From: Pseudorhizobium banfieldiae
GTDB taxonomy: Bacteria; Pseudomonadota; Alphaproteobacteria; Rhizobiales; Rhizobiaceae
Assembly: GCF_000967425.1 (NCBI RefSeq)
Contig: NZ_FO082820.1
Coordinates: forward strand, 3,731,501-3,795,500
Direction: 5' to 3'
Length of the DNA stretch: 64,000 bases
This document shows positions 27,257 through 37,746 of this stretch, piece after piece (position 1 is the first letter of the stretch; each line of letters begins with the position of its first letter). The notes beneath the pieces are model-generated. The model was not told where the DNA came from. It saw only the letters and a list, made by a program, of their open reading frames with translations, and searched no databases. The position numbers were made by a program, and so were the translations under genes.

Positions 27257-28068
27257 GCCGCCTTCCTTCCAAAGATCTTGCCGAAGAGGCCCCGCTTCTC
27301 ACCCGGAACGGTGATTGGAAGCGCCTCCCCGCAAAGCCGACGGGCGGCATCGAAATAGGCCTGAGCCGGGGCGCTGCGAGCATCGGCCAGGGTCACCGGG
27401 GCCCCGATATTCGAAGCGCGAAGAACGTCCATGCTCTCCGGAATGATGCCGATCAGCGGGATAGAAAGGATTTCCAGGACGTCATCCACCTTGAGCATGT
27501 CGCCGCGCTCGGCGCGGAGAGGATCATAGCGTGTCAGGAGAAGGTGTTTCTCCATCCGCTCTCCCCGCTCGGCCTTCAACGTCTTGGCGTCCAGAAGCCC
27601 GATGATTCTGTCGGAATCGCGAACAGACGAGACTTCCGGATTGGTAACCACCACGGCTATGTCGGCATGGCGCATAGCAAGGGTCGCACCGCGCTCGATG
27701 CCAGCAGGGCTGTCGCAGATCACCCAGTCGAAGACGCGCTTCAGTTCATTGATGACAGTTTCGACGCCCTCCGGCGTCAATGCGTCCTTGTCACGAGTCT
27801 GCGATGCAGGCAGCAGGAACAAGGTCTCCAGCCGCTTGTCGCGGATGAGTGCCTGCGGAAGCTTGGCATCCCCCTGTATCACGTTGACGATATCGTAGAC
27901 GACGCGACGTTCCGCACCCATCACCAGGTCGAGATTGCGAAGTCCGACGTCGAAATCGACGACAACCACTTTCTCGCCCTTCTGGGCCAGGGCTGCGCCG
28001 AGCGCCGCGGACGATGTCGTCTTGCCGACCCCGCCCTTGCCTGATGTCACTACAATGACTTTCCCCAT
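27253..28068 (-). CDS. minD: Septum site-determining ATPase MinD
   Basis: A 271-residue ParA-type ATPase with the deviant Walker [21 protein letters not shown] at residues 8-27, [16 protein letters not shown] near 38 and [17 protein letters not shown] near 115. The C-terminal amphipathic membrane-targeting helix is [13 protein letters not shown]. MinD recruits MinC to the membrane and is cycled by MinE. It lies 29 bases after minC and overlaps minE, forming the standard operon. Confidence 0.97.
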   Translation of the reverse strand: MGKVIVVTSGKGGVGKTTSSAALGAALAQKGEKVVVVDFDVGLRNLDLVMGAERRVVYDIVNVIQGDAKLPQALIRDKRLETLFLLPASQTRDKDALTPEGVETVINELKRVFDWVICDSPAGIERGATLAMRHADIAVVVTNPEVSSVRDSDRIIGLLDAKTLKAERGERMEKHLLLTRYDPLRAERGDMLKVDDVLEILSIPLIGIIPESMDVLRASNIGAPVTLADARSAPAQAYFDAARRLCGEALPITVPGEKRGLFGKIFGRKAA

Positions 28069-28097
28069 GGTCTTCTCCTGTGTTCCGGCCTTTTGGC

Positions 28098-28829
28098 TCA
28101 GGCGAGTTTCTCAGCCATTATTGTATCGTTTTCGAGCCAGAGCTGGACGGGCTGGCCCTTCAGGTTGGCTGCCATGTTCTCGGCAACCTGGTAGATGCCA
28201 TCGATCGCAAGCAGTTCTGCATCGAGCTTGCGGCAGAAGATGCGCGCCGAGGAATTGCCGACCGATCCTGCCATGACCCGGCCGCGAAGAGCGCCGTAGA
28301 TATGAACGGAACCACCTGCGATCACCTCCGCGCCGGAGGCGACGGATCCGATCACCGTGACATCGCCTTCCGGAAAGATGACGGATTGCCCGGACCGGAT
28401 CGGTTCCCGGACGATTATCGACTGTAGCGCGGGACGAACGTCCCGGGCGACTTCCGGGGCGGCACTAGCGGCGGGTAGCTCGACGGCGGGCTCCCTCGCC
28501 ATGCTGTCCTCGGAAACGGGACGGCCGCCCTTGAGACCTGGCGGCATGCCCGGACCGAGCAGCGAGGGACGCGCGCCCTCGATCCCCATGATGCTGACAT
28601 TGCGTTCGGCGAATGCGGCAAGCAGTTCCTTCAACTGCCCACGATCGACATCGAGATCCGTGACGTCCAGGACCACGGGGCGCCCGAGGAAAAACCCGGC
28701 GGAACGCGAGGCGAGGTCGTCGAGCCGCGTCAGCCACTCGTCGAGCGGCAGGTCGGGCGACAGGACGACCGCAAGAAAGGAGCGGCCCTTGATTCGGATC
28801 GAGCGAGCGTCTGTTAGCACTTTGGTCAT
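28098..28829 (-). CDS. minC: Septum site-determining protein MinC
   Basis: A 243-residue FtsZ-ring inhibitor. The N-terminal domain (ARSIRIKGRSFLAVVLSPD onward, about 1-110) opposes FtsZ. A low-complexity linker (about 115-145) leads to the C-terminal beta-helix with SGQSVIFPEGDVTVIGSVAS, GAEVIAGGSVHIYGALRGRV and GSVGNSSARIFCRKLDAELL, which binds MinD. A perfect CtrA-type site lies 42 bases upstream of the ATG, suggesting cell-cycle control of the whole operon. Confidence 0.95.
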   Translation of the reverse strand: MTKVLTDARSIRIKGRSFLAVVLSPDLPLDEWLTRLDDLASRSAGFFLGRPVVLDVTDLDVDRGQLKELLAAFAERNVSIMGIEGARPSLLGPGMPPGLKGGRPVSEDSMAREPAVELPAASAAPEVARDVRPALQSIIVREPIRSGQSVIFPEGDVTVIGSVASGAEVIAGGSVHIYGALRGRVMAGSVGNSSARIFCRKLDAELLAIDGIYQVAENMAANLKGQPVQLWLENDTIMAEKLA

Positions 28830-28870
28830 CTACGTAAAGAAATGGTTAGATCGGTGTAGCGTAGGCATGG

Positions 28871-28885
28871 TTAACAATATGTTAA
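28871..28885 (-). promoter_or_regulatory. CtrA binding site upstream of minC
   Basis: TTAA-CAATATG-TTAA is an exact match to the full CtrA consensus TTAA-N7-TTAA and lies 42 bases before the minC ATG. It is also close to a perfect palindrome (GTTAACAATATGTTAAC). CtrA control of minCDE has been reported in Sinorhizobium meliloti, which supports the call. Confidence 0.78.
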
Positions 28886-28928
28886 CTGGCTGGTGCGGAG
28901 CTTAAGGTGCACACATGCTGAAATGCGA

Positions 28929-28955
28929 AAGGCCCCCGCTTTAGTGGGGGCCCTT
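28929..28955 (-). terminator. Terminator after prpE
   Basis: GGCCCCC and GGGGGCC pair across an 8-base loop 22 bases past the prpE stop on the minus strand, followed there by TTTCGC. It insulates prpE from the minC promoter region. Confidence 0.7.
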
Positions 28956-28976
28956 CTGCAAATTGCCAGGTCGTGG

Positions 28977-30908
28977 TCAGGCTGCCGTGTCGGCGGCGCC
29001 CTTGGCATATCCCTTGGATTTGAGGATCTCGATGATCTCGTCGAGGATCACCGGGTCATCGATGGTGGCAGGCATCTTCCACGGCATCCCATCGGCGATC
29101 TTCTGCATCGTTCCACGCAGGATCTTGCCCGACCGTGTCTTCGGCAGTCGTTTCACGACCATCACGGTACGGAAGGCGGCGACTGGCCCGATCTCGTTGC
29201 GGACAAGGTCGACGACCTCCTTCTCGATCAGCTTCTCATCGCGGGTTACGTTGTTCTTGAGGACGAGGAAGCCGCAGGGGATCTGCCCCTTGAGGGAATC
29301 CGCGACGCCGACCACGGCACACTCCGCGACATCCGGATGCATGGCGCAGACCTCCTCCATCGCACCCGTGGAAAGCCGATGGCCGGCGCAGTTGATGATG
29401 TCGTCCGTCCTCGCCATCACGAAGAGGTAGCCATCGTCATCAAGCATGCCGGCATCCGCCGTCTTGTAGTAGCCCGGGAACTCCTCGAGGCATCCCTGAC
29501 GGAAACGCTCGTCCGCATTCCAGAAGCTGACGAGGCAACCGGGCGGCAAGGGCAGCTTCACGACGATATTGCCGAGCGTGTTGGTCGGAACAGGATGGCC
29601 CGCATCATCCAGCACTTCGATCAGATATCCTGGCATGGGGTGCGTCGGCGAACCTGGCTTGAACGGCAACAGCCCCAGGCCCACCGGGTTGCCAACCATG
29701 GGCCAGCCCGTTTCTGTCTGCCACCAGTGGTCGATCACGGGAACCTGCAGCACCTGCTCTGCCCATTTCAGCGTCTCCGGATCGGCCCGCTCGCCTGCGA
29801 GGAAGAGGGCACGCAAGCCGGACAGGTCGTATGTTTCGACAAGCTTTCCCTCCGGATCATCCCGGCGGATGGCGCGGAACGCCGTGGGGGCCGTGAAAAG
29901 GACCTTCACGTCATACTCAGATACAATCCGCCAATAGGTTCCGGCATCGGGAGTTCCGACCGGCTTTCCCTCGAACAGGACGGTCGTGTTTCCGGCAAGA
30001 AGCGGGCCATAGACGATGTAGGAGTGCCCGACGACCCAGCCGATGTCGGAGGCGGCCCAGAACACCTCGCCAGCTTCGACCCCGTAGAGGTTCTTCATCG
30101 TCCAGTTGAGCGCCACCATGTGCCCGCCATTGTCACGGATCACTCCCTTGGGCTGACCCGTGGTTCCAGACGTGTAGAGCACATACAAGGGATCGGTGGC
30201 AGTTACCGGCTCGCAATCGACCACCGTGCCGTTGACCTTCTCGATCTCGACCGCCTGGCGGAAATCGACGTCGCCATGCTCATAGCGCAGCGCCGCATGC
30301 AGTTCGTCCCGCTGCAGGACAAGGCAGAAATCCGGCTTGACCTTCGCGATACCGAGCGCGTGATCGAGCAGGGGCTTGTAGGCGACCACCCGGCCGGGCT
30401 CCAGTCCGCAACTGGCGCTGATCACTACCTTGGCACCGCAGTCGTCGATCCTGGCGGCAAGCTCGTGCGCGGCAAATCCGCCGAATACCACGGAATGGAC
30501 CGCCCCGAGGCGCGCACAGGCCAGCATTGAGAAGACAGCTTCGGGAACCATGGGCATGTAGATGACGACCCGGTCGCCTTTGCCCACGCCGTGATTGCGC
30601 AACACGGCGGCGATAGCCTGGACCTCGACGAGCATCTCGTCGAAGCTGTACTTCCTCTTGTCGCCGTTCATCGCGCTGTCGTAGATCAGCGCCGTCTGGT
30701 CGCCGCGTCCCTTGCTCACGTGCCGATCTATGCAGTTGTAGCAAGTGTTCGTCTCACCGCCGACGAACCAGCGTCCATAAACGCCCTGGTCCTTGTCGAA
30801 GACCTTTTCGATCGGCTTGAACCAATGAAGCGTCTCCGCCTGACGGCGCCAGAACTCCTCCGGAGCCGTCTGCCACTCCCGATAGATGTCGAAGTATGTG
30901 CTCTGCAT
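28977..30908 (-). CDS. prpE: Propionyl-CoA synthetase
   Basis: A 643-residue AMP-forming ligase, a paralogue of acsA 3 kb away but with the N-terminus of the PrpE subfamily (YFDIYREWQTAPEEFWRRQA) and HWWQTETGWPMVGNPVGLG in the acyl pocket. The adenylate motif is VLYTSGTTGQPKGVIRDNGG near residue 258, and the C-terminal KTRSGKILRGTMQKIADG near 594 contains the catalytic Lys. Together with methylmalonyl-CoA enzymes elsewhere it would allow propionate use. It is transcribed away from yggS with no operon partner. Confidence 0.92.
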   Translation of the reverse strand: MQSTYFDIYREWQTAPEEFWRRQAETLHWFKPIEKVFDKDQGVYGRWFVGGETNTCYNCIDRHVSKGRGDQTALIYDSAMNGDKRKYSFDEMLVEVQAIAAVLRNHGVGKGDRVVIYMPMVPEAVFSMLACARLGAVHSVVFGGFAAHELAARIDDCGAKVVISASCGLEPGRVVAYKPLLDHALGIAKVKPDFCLVLQRDELHAALRYEHGDVDFRQAVEIEKVNGTVVDCEPVTATDPLYVLYTSGTTGQPKGVIRDNGGHMVALNWTMKNLYGVEAGEVFWAASDIGWVVGHSYIVYGPLLAGNTTVLFEGKPVGTPDAGTYWRIVSEYDVKVLFTAPTAFRAIRRDDPEGKLVETYDLSGLRALFLAGERADPETLKWAEQVLQVPVIDHWWQTETGWPMVGNPVGLGLLPFKPGSPTHPMPGYLIEVLDDAGHPVPTNTLGNIVVKLPLPPGCLVSFWNADERFRQGCLEEFPGYYKTADAGMLDDDGYLFVMARTDDIINCAGHRLSTGAMEEVCAMHPDVAECAVVGVADSLKGQIPCGFLVLKNNVTRDEKLIEKEVVDLVRNEIGPVAAFRTVMVVKRLPKTRSGKILRGTMQKIADGMPWKMPATIDDPVILDEIIEILKSKGYAKGAADTAA

Positions 30909-31000
30909 CTGCTCCTCCCGTGGTCCCAGCGCAGCATTTGGAACCAGTTTAGGATGATGCAGACGGCCACGGAAAGCCAGACTAAAGCTCTAAGGGGGCC

Positions 31001-31660
31001 TTAACGATTGCCAAAAATGGCCGACCCCACCCGAACGCTGGTAGCACCGAACTCGATCGCCGTCTCGAAGTCTCCCGACATTCCCATCGAGAGCTTCTGC
31101 AAGCCGCACTGATCAGCAAGCTTGGCCAGAAGTGCAAAGTGCGGCCCGGGGTTTTCGTCCGCGGGAGGTATGCACATCAGACCTTCGATCGAAAGCTCAA
31201 GGTCGCCCCGGCAGAAGTCCACGAATGCCACTGTCTCCCTTGGCGCGATACCAGCCTTCTGCGGCTCCAGCCCGGTATTGACCTGCACATAGAGACGGGG
31301 TTGGCGGTCCTGCTTCTGCATTTCATCGGCAAGCGCCCGCGCGATTTTCTCGCGGTCGACCGTCTCGATCACATCGAAGAGTGCCACGGCATCGGCGGCC
31401 TTGTTGGATTGCAGCGGACCGATCAGGTGAAGTTTGATGTCCTTGAACTCCTCCTTCAGTGCCGGCCATTTGCCTTGGGCTTCCTGAACGCGATTCTCCC
31501 CGAACACCCGCTGACCGGACGCGATGACCGGACGGATCGCCTCCGCATCAAAGGTTTTCGACACGGCCACCAGCGTCACTGACTGCGGCTGCCGTTTGGC
31601 CCTTCGCTCTGCGTCCGTGATCCGTGCCAGCACATCCTGCAGCCGTTCCTCTGACGTCAT
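31001..31660 (-). CDS. YggS/PLPBP family PLP homeostasis protein
   Basis: A 219-residue PLP-binding protein of the YggS (PLPBP, COG0325) family. The PLP lysine lies in [15 protein letters not shown] near residue 34. Other marks are [42 protein letters not shown] and the C-terminal [20 protein letters not shown] plus VRVGSAIFG. The family keeps free PLP in balance and has no known enzymatic activity. It is divergent from leuS across 189 bases, which is a common rhizobial arrangement. Confidence 0.93.
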   Translation of the reverse strand: MTSEERLQDVLARITDAERRAKRQPQSVTLVAVSKTFDAEAIRPVIASGQRVFGENRVQEAQGKWPALKEEFKDIKLHLIGPLQSNKAADAVALFDVIETVDREKIARALADEMQKQDRQPRLYVQVNTGLEPQKAGIAPRETVAFVDFCRGDLELSIEGLMCIPPADENPGPHFALLAKLADQCGLQKLSMGMSGDFETAIEFGATSVRVGSAIFGNR

Positions 31661-31849
31661 CTCGTTTCCCTCGCGCTCGCTATCAAAGGTCGCACACCGC
31701 TTAACTGGCCCCTATCCGCCTGCCAAGCCGCGCTTGTGCTCGGCGCCAAACTTTACCCGGCGAGATGCCCGGAAAACTTGACGCTTGCAGGGTTTCATGA
31801 TGAAGGTCTGACCAATCCCAGTCTGCATTTACCCCGGAATATCATAGAA

Positions 31850-34480
31850 ATGGCGAGTGAACGTTATAATCCGCGCGACGCCGAGCCGCGCTGGCAGAAG
31901 ATCTGGAGCGAGGCCAAGGTCTTCGAGACCGACAACGCCGACCCGCGCGAGAAATATTACGTCCTCGAGATGTTCCCCTATCCCTCTGGCCGCATTCACA
32001 TGGGCCACGTCCGCAACTATGCCATGGGCGATGTTGTGGCGCGCTACAAGCGGGCGAGGGGCTATAACGTCCTCCACCCAATGGGCTGGGATGCCTTCGG
32101 CATGCCGGCCGAGAACGCCGCGCGTGACAACAAGGTTCACCCCAAGGAGTGGACCTATCAGAATATCGCTTCAATGAAGGCCCAGCTGAAGGCGATGGGC
32201 CTGTCGCTCGACTGGTCGCGGGAGTTCGCCACGTGCGACGTCGACTACTACCACCGGCAGCAGCATCTTTTCCTCGACATGATGGAAAAGGGGCTCGTCT
32301 ACCGTAAGCTCTCCAAGGTCAACTGGGATCCCGTTGACCACACCGTGCTTGCCAACGAACAGGTTATCGACGGACGCGGCTGGCGATCCGGCGCTCTGGT
32401 GGAGCAGCGTGAGCTGGTGCAGTGGTTCTTCAAGATCACCAACTTCAGCCAGGATCTGCTGGACGCCCTCGATACGCTCGATCAGTGGCCCGAAAAGGTC
32501 CGTCTGATGCAGAAGAACTGGATCGGCCGGTCGGAGGGGATGACGATCCGTTGGGAGCTTGTGGCCGAAACCGCACCGGCAGGCCAGTCCGAGGTGACGG
32601 TCTATACGACCCGTCCCGACACCCTCTTCGGCGCCTCCTTCCTGGCGATCGCGGCAGATCATCCGCTGGCAAGGGAAGCAGCAGCCGCGAATCCGGCTAT
32701 CGAAGCCTTCGCCGACGAGTGCCGCAGGCAGGGTACTTCGCTGGCAGCGCTGGAAACGGCCGAAAAGAAGGGTATGGACACTGGCATCCGGGTCAGGCAT
32801 CCGCTCGATCCAAGCTGGGAGCTACCGGTCTACATCGCCAACTTCGTGTTGATGGACTATGGTACCGGCGCGATCTTCGGCTGCCCGTCGGGCGACCAGC
32901 GCGACTTGGATTTTGCACGCAAGTACGATCTCCCCGTAGTGCCGGTCGTTATGCCGGCAGGCGACGACGCAGGGAATTTCGCGATCGGTGACACTGCCTA
33001 CGATGGCGATGGCGTGATGATCAACTCGCGCTTCCTCGACGGCCTCTCAACCGAAGAAGCGTTCGAGACGGTCGCCAGACGGTTGTCGGAGACGATGCTT
33101 GGCAACAAGCCCCAAGGCGAGCGCAAGGTGAACTTCCGCCTGCGGGACTGGGGCATCTCGCGCCAGCGTTACTGGGGCTGCCCGATCCCCGTGATCCATT
33201 GCGAGGTATGTGGTGTCGTCCCGGTACCAAAGATGGACCTGCCGGTCCGGCTTCCCGACGACGTGACCTTCGACCAACCCGGCAATCCGCTGGACCGACA
33301 TGCGACATGGCGTCACGTCGCCTGCTCGCAATGCGGCGGTGACGCCCGTCGTGAGACCGACACGATGGACACCTTCGTCGATTCCAGCTGGTACTTCACC
33401 CGCTTCACGGCACCTTGGCAGGATGAGCCGACGGATCCGAAGGCGGCTAACCATTGGCTGCCGGTGGACCAGTATATCGGTGGCATCGAGCACGCCATCC
33501 TCCATCTTCTCTACTCGCGGTTCTTTACCCGCGCGATGAAGGAAACAGGCCATGTCGAAGTGAAGGAGCCATTCAAGGGTCTCTTCACTCAGGGCATGGT
33601 CGTCCATGAGACTTACCGCCGCGGCAGCGGGCCATCGGGGGAATGGGTTGCGCCCGCCGATATCCGTATCGAGGAAACTGACGGGAGGCGCCGTGCAACA
33701 TTGCTCGCAACCGGCGAGGAAATCGCGATTGGCTCGATCGAGAAGATGTCGAAGTCGAAGAAGAACGTGGTCGATCCGGACGACATCATCGCGTCCTACG
33801 GGGCCGACACCGCCCGCTTTTTCGTACTCTCCGATTCACCGCCGGACCGCGACGTCATCTGGTCGGAAGCCGGCGTGGAGGGCGCACACCGCTTTACTCA
33901 GCGTCTTTGGCGTCTGATCTCGGAAGCGGCCGACAATCTTAAAGGAGTGGCGCCGGCACCGGCACGCGAAGGCGAGGCACTGGCCGTTTCCCAAATTGCC
34001 CACAGGACGCTGAAGGCGGTCCAGGATGATTATGACAAGCTCTCCTTCAACAAGGCCGTTGCGCGGATCTACGAACTTGTGAACGCGCTCGCGGCACCCC
34101 TGGCGCGGGTCGCCGCTGGCGACGGTGACGCCTTGTTCCTCGCCGCCGTTCGGGACGCCGCAGAGATTCTTGTTCAGATTGTCGCGCCAATGACACCACA
34201 CTTGGCGGAGGAGTGCTGGGCAGCGCTCGGCAACGGACGAATGCTAGCGCAGGCTGCATGGCCACGCTATGATGATGCACTGGTGGTCGAGAACGAGATC
34301 ATGCTTCCGGTGCAGATCAACGGCAAGAAGCGGGCCGAATTGACAATCGTCCGTGACGCAGACCAAGATGCCGTCCAGGCAGCGGTTCTGCAGTTAGGTG
34401 CCGTGCGCTCCGCCCTGGATGGCCGGCAGCCGAAGAAGATCATTGTCGTTCCACAAAGGATCGTAAACATTGTCGTCTGA
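31850..34480 (+). CDS. leuS: Leucyl-tRNA synthetase
   Basis: An 876-residue class I synthetase charging tRNA-Leu. The catalytic HIGH-type motif is in [18 protein letters not shown] near residue 43. The CP1 editing domain spans about 220-420 ([19 protein letters not shown], then [18 protein letters not shown]), and the second signature is [14 protein letters not shown] near residue 630. The start at 31850 ([16 protein letters not shown]) matches the family N-terminus; a 38-codon in-frame extension upstream does not. It overlaps lptE by 11 bases and begins a leuS-lptE-holA operon. Confidence 0.97.
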   Translation: MASERYNPRDAEPRWQKIWSEAKVFETDNADPREKYYVLEMFPYPSGRIHMGHVRNYAMGDVVARYKRARGYNVLHPMGWDAFGMPAENAARDNKVHPKEWTYQNIASMKAQLKAMGLSLDWSREFATCDVDYYHRQQHLFLDMMEKGLVYRKLSKVNWDPVDHTVLANEQVIDGRGWRSGALVEQRELVQWFFKITNFSQDLLDALDTLDQWPEKVRLMQKNWIGRSEGMTIRWELVAETAPAGQSEVTVYTTRPDTLFGASFLAIAADHPLAREAAAANPAIEAFADECRRQGTSLAALETAEKKGMDTGIRVRHPLDPSWELPVYIANFVLMDYGTGAIFGCPSGDQRDLDFARKYDLPVVPVVMPAGDDAGNFAIGDTAYDGDGVMINSRFLDGLSTEEAFETVARRLSETMLGNKPQGERKVNFRLRDWGISRQRYWGCPIPVIHCEVCGVVPVPKMDLPVRLPDDVTFDQPGNPLDRHATWRHVACSQCGGDARRETDTMDTFVDSSWYFTRFTAPWQDEPTDPKAANHWLPVDQYIGGIEHAILHLLYSRFFTRAMKETGHVEVKEPFKGLFTQGMVVHETYRRGSGPSGEWVAPADIRIEETDGRRRATLLATGEEIAIGSIEKMSKSKKNVVDPDDIIASYGADTARFFVLSDSPPDRDVIWSEAGVEGAHRFTQRLWRLISEAADNLKGVAPAPAREGEALAVSQIAHRTLKAVQDDYDKLSFNKAVARIYELVNALAAPLARVAAGDGDALFLAAVRDAAEILVQIVAPMTPHLAEECWAALGNGRMLAQAAWPRYDDALVVENEIMLPVQINGKKRAELTIVRDADQDAVQAAVLQLGAVRSALDGRQPKKIIVVPQRIVNIVV

Positions 34481-35021
34481 CACCCTCCGCACCCTTCGCC
34501 TGATCGGCGCCGTCGTTTCGGGCATCATCCTTGTGGCCGGGTTGGCCGCATGTCAGGTGCGTCCGCTCTATGGTGAAGCGTCCGGCAGCGGCGCCGCGCT
34601 TGCAGGTGTCGGCTTCTCCGACGCTGGAACGCGGGTAGGGCAGGTTGTTCGAAACCATCTCGTCTTCCTCACATCTAGAGGCAGTGGGGAAGCAGCCAAC
34701 CCCTCGTATCAGGTAGAGCTGAGTGTTTCGTCGAGCTACAGTGATATCCTAGACGATGAAGACGCGGGCCAGCTTCAGCCAGGGCGTGTCATCGTGGCAG
34801 GATCCTACACCTTGTCCCGCGTTTCTGATGGAGAGATCCTCAAGAGAGGCAGCAGGACGGCCACTGCGCTGCTGGACGTCTCGCGCCAGGAGTTTGCGGA
34901 ACTCCGCTCTGTTCGGGATGCGGAAAACCGGGCAGCACGAGAGGTGGCCGAGTTCATCCGCGCCGATCTCGCCATTGCCTTGGCAAACCAGCCACCACCG
35001 CAGGTGACATGGCAGAAATAA
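34470..35021 (+). CDS. lptE: LPS-assembly lipoprotein LptE
   Basis: A 183-residue lipoprotein: a signal sequence with hydrophobic core and lipobox LAAC near residue 28, then the LptE body ([39 protein letters not shown], then [20 protein letters not shown]). LptE plugs the LptD outer-membrane channel for LPS insertion. The start is a TTG at 34470 with AAAGGA nine bases upstream; it overlaps the end of leuS by 11 bases, and its own end overlaps holA by 13. This leuS-lptE-holA order is widely conserved and supports the call. Confidence 0.9.
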   Translation: MSSDTLRTLRLIGAVVSGIILVAGLAACQVRPLYGEASGSGAALAGVGFSDAGTRVGQVVRNHLVFLTSRGSGEAANPSYQVELSVSSSYSDILDDEDAGQLQPGRVIVAGSYTLSRVSDGEILKRGSRTATALLDVSRQEFAELRSVRDAENRAAREVAEFIRADLAIALANQPPPQVTWQK

Positions 35022-36049
35022 AGTCACACGAGTTCGATCATTTCGCCGAAAAGGCGCATGAACTCTATCGTGTGTTCGTCATCTACGGCCCGGATCGCGG
35101 CCTTGTATCCGAGCGTGCTGCCCTGCTCGCCCGCAAAACTGGCATCGCTCAGGAGGATCCCTTCGCGACGCTAAAGCTTGACGTGTCGGACCTGCAAAGC
35201 GATCCGGGCCGCCTGCTTGACGAAGTAAACTCCCTTGGTCTCTTCGGCGACAAAAAGCTCGTCTGGCTTCGAAATGCCGCCAACGAGAAGGCGGTGGTCG
35301 ATGCTCTCGCTGTTCTTGCTGAGGGGAGTCCCCCCGCCAATGCCCTGATTATCGAGGCAGCCGACCTCAAGAAGGGCAGCGGCTTGCGGAAGATTGCAGA
35401 GCCTGCAAAGACGATCGCGATAACACCCTGCTACCCCGACGACGTCAAGGCGCTGAACGCCCTCATCGATACGTTGCTCGCGGAGGATGGCCTGTCGATC
35501 TCGCCTGCAGCACGGCATCAGCTGCTCGATTTGCTGGGCGGCGACCGCGTGGCGTCGCGTAACGAGGTCCGGAAACTCGCGCTCTACTGCCGCGGCAAGG
35601 TCATGGTCGAGGAGGAGGACGTAACTGCGATCATCGGTGATGCGAGTGGCGTTTCACCGGATGAGGCGGTCGACGCGGTCCTTACAGGTGACCTGGTAGC
35701 GCTCCGCCATGCGCTGCAGAAGATCGAAACCTCGCGGACACCGGTATTTCTCGTCCTGCAATCCTGTCTCAAGCAGTTCCAGATGATGGAACTCATGCGC
35801 ACCGAAATGGACGACAAGAAAGTCCAGGCATCTCAGGTCATGATGACGCTCGGGCGGCACATCCACTTCAAGCGCAAGCCGCTGATCGAAAGGGCGCTCG
35901 GACGCTGGCGCACGGAAGCGCTGTCTCGAGAGGGACACCGCCTCCAGTCTGCGATCCTGCAATCTCGCCAAAGGCAAAGCTTGGAGCAGAGCATCGCGTT
36001 TCAAACGCTTATGGCGGTTGCGCTGCAATCTGCTCGTCAGCAGAGATGA
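35009..36049 (+). CDS. holA: DNA polymerase III delta subunit
   Basis: A 346-residue clamp-loader subunit that opens the beta clamp. Family marks are RVFVIYGPDRGLVSERAALL near residue 20, FATLKLDVSDLQSDPGRLLD near 51, FGDKKLVWLRNA near 79 and, in domain II/III, LLDLLGGDRVASRNEVRKLALY near 172 and VFLVLQSCLKQFQMM. It overlaps lptE by 13 bases and ends one base before the convergent parB stop, so no space for a terminator exists between them. Confidence 0.93.
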   Translation: MAEIKSHEFDHFAEKAHELYRVFVIYGPDRGLVSERAALLARKTGIAQEDPFATLKLDVSDLQSDPGRLLDEVNSLGLFGDKKLVWLRNAANEKAVVDALAVLAEGSPPANALIIEAADLKKGSGLRKIAEPAKTIAITPCYPDDVKALNALIDTLLAEDGLSISPAARHQLLDLLGGDRVASRNEVRKLALYCRGKVMVEEEDVTAIIGDASGVSPDEAVDAVLTGDLVALRHALQKIETSRTPVFLVLQSCLKQFQMMELMRTEMDDKKVQASQVMMTLGRHIHFKRKPLIERALGRWRTEALSREGHRLQSAILQSRQRQSLEQSIAFQTLMAVALQSARQQR

Positions 36050-36925
36050 TCAGCGCCGTTCCAAGAGTCGGCAGATCTCTTCCAGTTGATCGAGCGTCCG
36101 ATAATTGATGCGGATCTGGCCAGGCCCGCCCTTGTGGTTGATCCTGACATCCAGACCAAGCGAGTCCGACAACGTCCGCTCCAGTGCAAGTGTATCGGAG
36201 TCCTTTTTCTCTACCTTGGATTGATTGGGCTCAGACTGTGCCTTGATGTCGTTCTGGGCCAGCCGCTCCGCATCCCGAACCGACATTCCCTTTGCGACGA
36301 TCGTACGAGCTAGGGAAACCGGATTGGATGTCGTGACAAGGGCCCTAGCATGGCCGGCAGACAATTCGCCGGAGGCGAGCATGTCACGGACAGGCTCTGG
36401 GAGCTTCAGGAGCCTGAGGCTGTTGGCCACATGGCTGCGGCTTTTGCCGATGATCCCGCCGAGGTCATTCTGGGTATAGCCGTATTCCGCGATCAGTTGA
36501 TCGTAACCTAACGCCTCTTCCAGAGGATTGAGGTCGGCACGCTGGACGTTCTCGACGATCGCGATCTCCAAGGCCGTCCGGTCATCGACGTCCCTGACAA
36601 TGACGGGAATCTCGTGAAGCCCAGCGAGCTGTGCAGCGCGCCAACGCCGCTCTCCAGCGATAATCTCATATCGGTCGCCGACCGGCCGGACGACCACGGG
36701 CTGAACGATCCCATGCTGGCTGACCGAACTGGCGAGATCCTGGAGCTCCGCCTCATCGAACTGGCGCCGCGGATTTCGCGGATTTCGGCTGACATGTTCT
36801 ATCGGGACCATCCGGTCGGCACTGATCTCCTTTGGGGCGGCGTCGACTGGCAGCGGCTGATCCATCTGACCGATCAGTGCAGCAAGACCCCTGCCAAGGC
36901 GACGCTTCGAAAGATCATCACTCAT
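36050..36925 (-). CDS. parB: Chromosome partitioning protein ParB
   Basis: A 291-residue CTP-dependent DNA clamp that loads at parS. The start is RLGRGLAALIGQMDQ (ParA-interacting region), followed by the CTPase/arginine patch GERRWRAAQLAG near residue 96, VENVQRADLNPLEEALGYDQ near 128 and the helix-turn-helix GGIIGKSRSHVANSLRLLKL near 155, which reads parS. The C-terminal dimerisation helix ends DQLEEICRLLERR. Several parS-like sites lie in this same window. It is cotranscribed with parA, 14 bases apart. Confidence 0.97.
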   Translation of the reverse strand: MSDDLSKRRLGRGLAALIGQMDQPLPVDAAPKEISADRMVPIEHVSRNPRNPRRQFDEAELQDLASSVSQHGIVQPVVVRPVGDRYEIIAGERRWRAAQLAGLHEIPVIVRDVDDRTALEIAIVENVQRADLNPLEEALGYDQLIAEYGYTQNDLGGIIGKSRSHVANSLRLLKLPEPVRDMLASGELSAGHARALVTTSNPVSLARTIVAKGMSVRDAERLAQNDIKAQSEPNQSKVEKKDSDTLALERTLSDSLGLDVRINHKGGPGQIRINYRTLDQLEEICRLLERR

Positions 36926-36939
36926 ACTTGGTCCTTTCG

Positions 36940-37725
36940 TTACGCCGCTTTTCGCCGACGCTCACGCTGAATCACTTCCGACGCCAGCTGCAGATACGCC
37001 TGACTGCCGGCGCATTTCAGATCATAGAGGATCGCGGGTTTTCCGTAGCTGGGAGCTTCGGAAACACGGACATTGCGCGGGATCAGCGTATGGTAGACCT
37101 TGTCCCCGAGATAGGTGCGCACATCGTTCACCACCTGCTGCGCCAGATTGTTCCGGGAGTCGAACATGGTGAGCACGATGCCCTGGATGTCGAGCGCGGG
37201 ATTAACCGTCTGACGAACCTGATTCACCGTCTCGAGTAGCTGGCTCAAGCCCTCGAGCGCAAAGAACTCGCACTGCAGCGGCACAAGGACGGATTGCGCT
37301 GCGGCCATGGCGTTCATGGTCAGCAGGTTGAACGACGGGGGGCAATCGACGATGATATATGTATAAGGCATCGCGGCCGAGAGCGACCGCTTGAGCCTGA
37401 ACACCCGATCAGCTTCTTGCGATATCTCCATCTCAAGCCCGAGGAGATCCATGGTTGAGGGCACGATAGAAAGGTTGGGCACAGCCGTCGGCAGGACGGT
37501 CTGTTCGACGGAATGAGTACCCATCAGAAGGTCGTAGGATGACAATTCCCGATCTCTTCGATCGATTCCAAGGCCGGTACTTGCATTCCCCTGTGGGTCC
37601 AGGTCGATGATCAAGACGGTTTCGCCTATGGCTGCAAGCGCCGTGGCGAGGTTGATGGCAGTCGTGGTCTTGCCCACCCCACCCTTTTGGTTGGCGATTG
37701 TGATGATACGATTGCCGTTAGTCAT
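36940..37725 (-). CDS. parA: Chromosome partitioning ATPase ParA
   Basis: A 261-residue Walker-type ATPase with the deviant P-loop [19 protein letters not shown] near residue 10, LIIDLDPQGNASTGLGID near 38 and YIIVDCPPSFNLLTMNA near 122. It forms the nucleoid gradient that pulls ParB-parS complexes apart after replication. This is the chromosomal (not RepA) type, as shown by its operon with parB and proximity to rsmG, mnmG and oriC. Confidence 0.97.
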   Translation of the reverse strand: MTNGNRIITIANQKGGVGKTTTAINLATALAAIGETVLIIDLDPQGNASTGLGIDRRDRELSSYDLLMGTHSVEQTVLPTAVPNLSIVPSTMDLLGLEMEISQEADRVFRLKRSLSAAMPYTYIIVDCPPSFNLLTMNAMAAAQSVLVPLQCEFFALEGLSQLLETVNQVRQTVNPALDIQGIVLTMFDSRNNLAQQVVNDVRTYLGDKVYHTLIPRNVRVSEAPSYGKPAILYDLKCAGSQAYLQLASEVIQRERRRKAA

Positions 37726-37746
37726 GCCGCACCTGACGAGGCTAGA

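Noticed and set aside
28893..30530. Open frame of 545 codons on the plus strand
   Set aside because: Antisense to prpE, whose motifs are intact; the predicted protein is His/Arg-rich with no recognisable domain.
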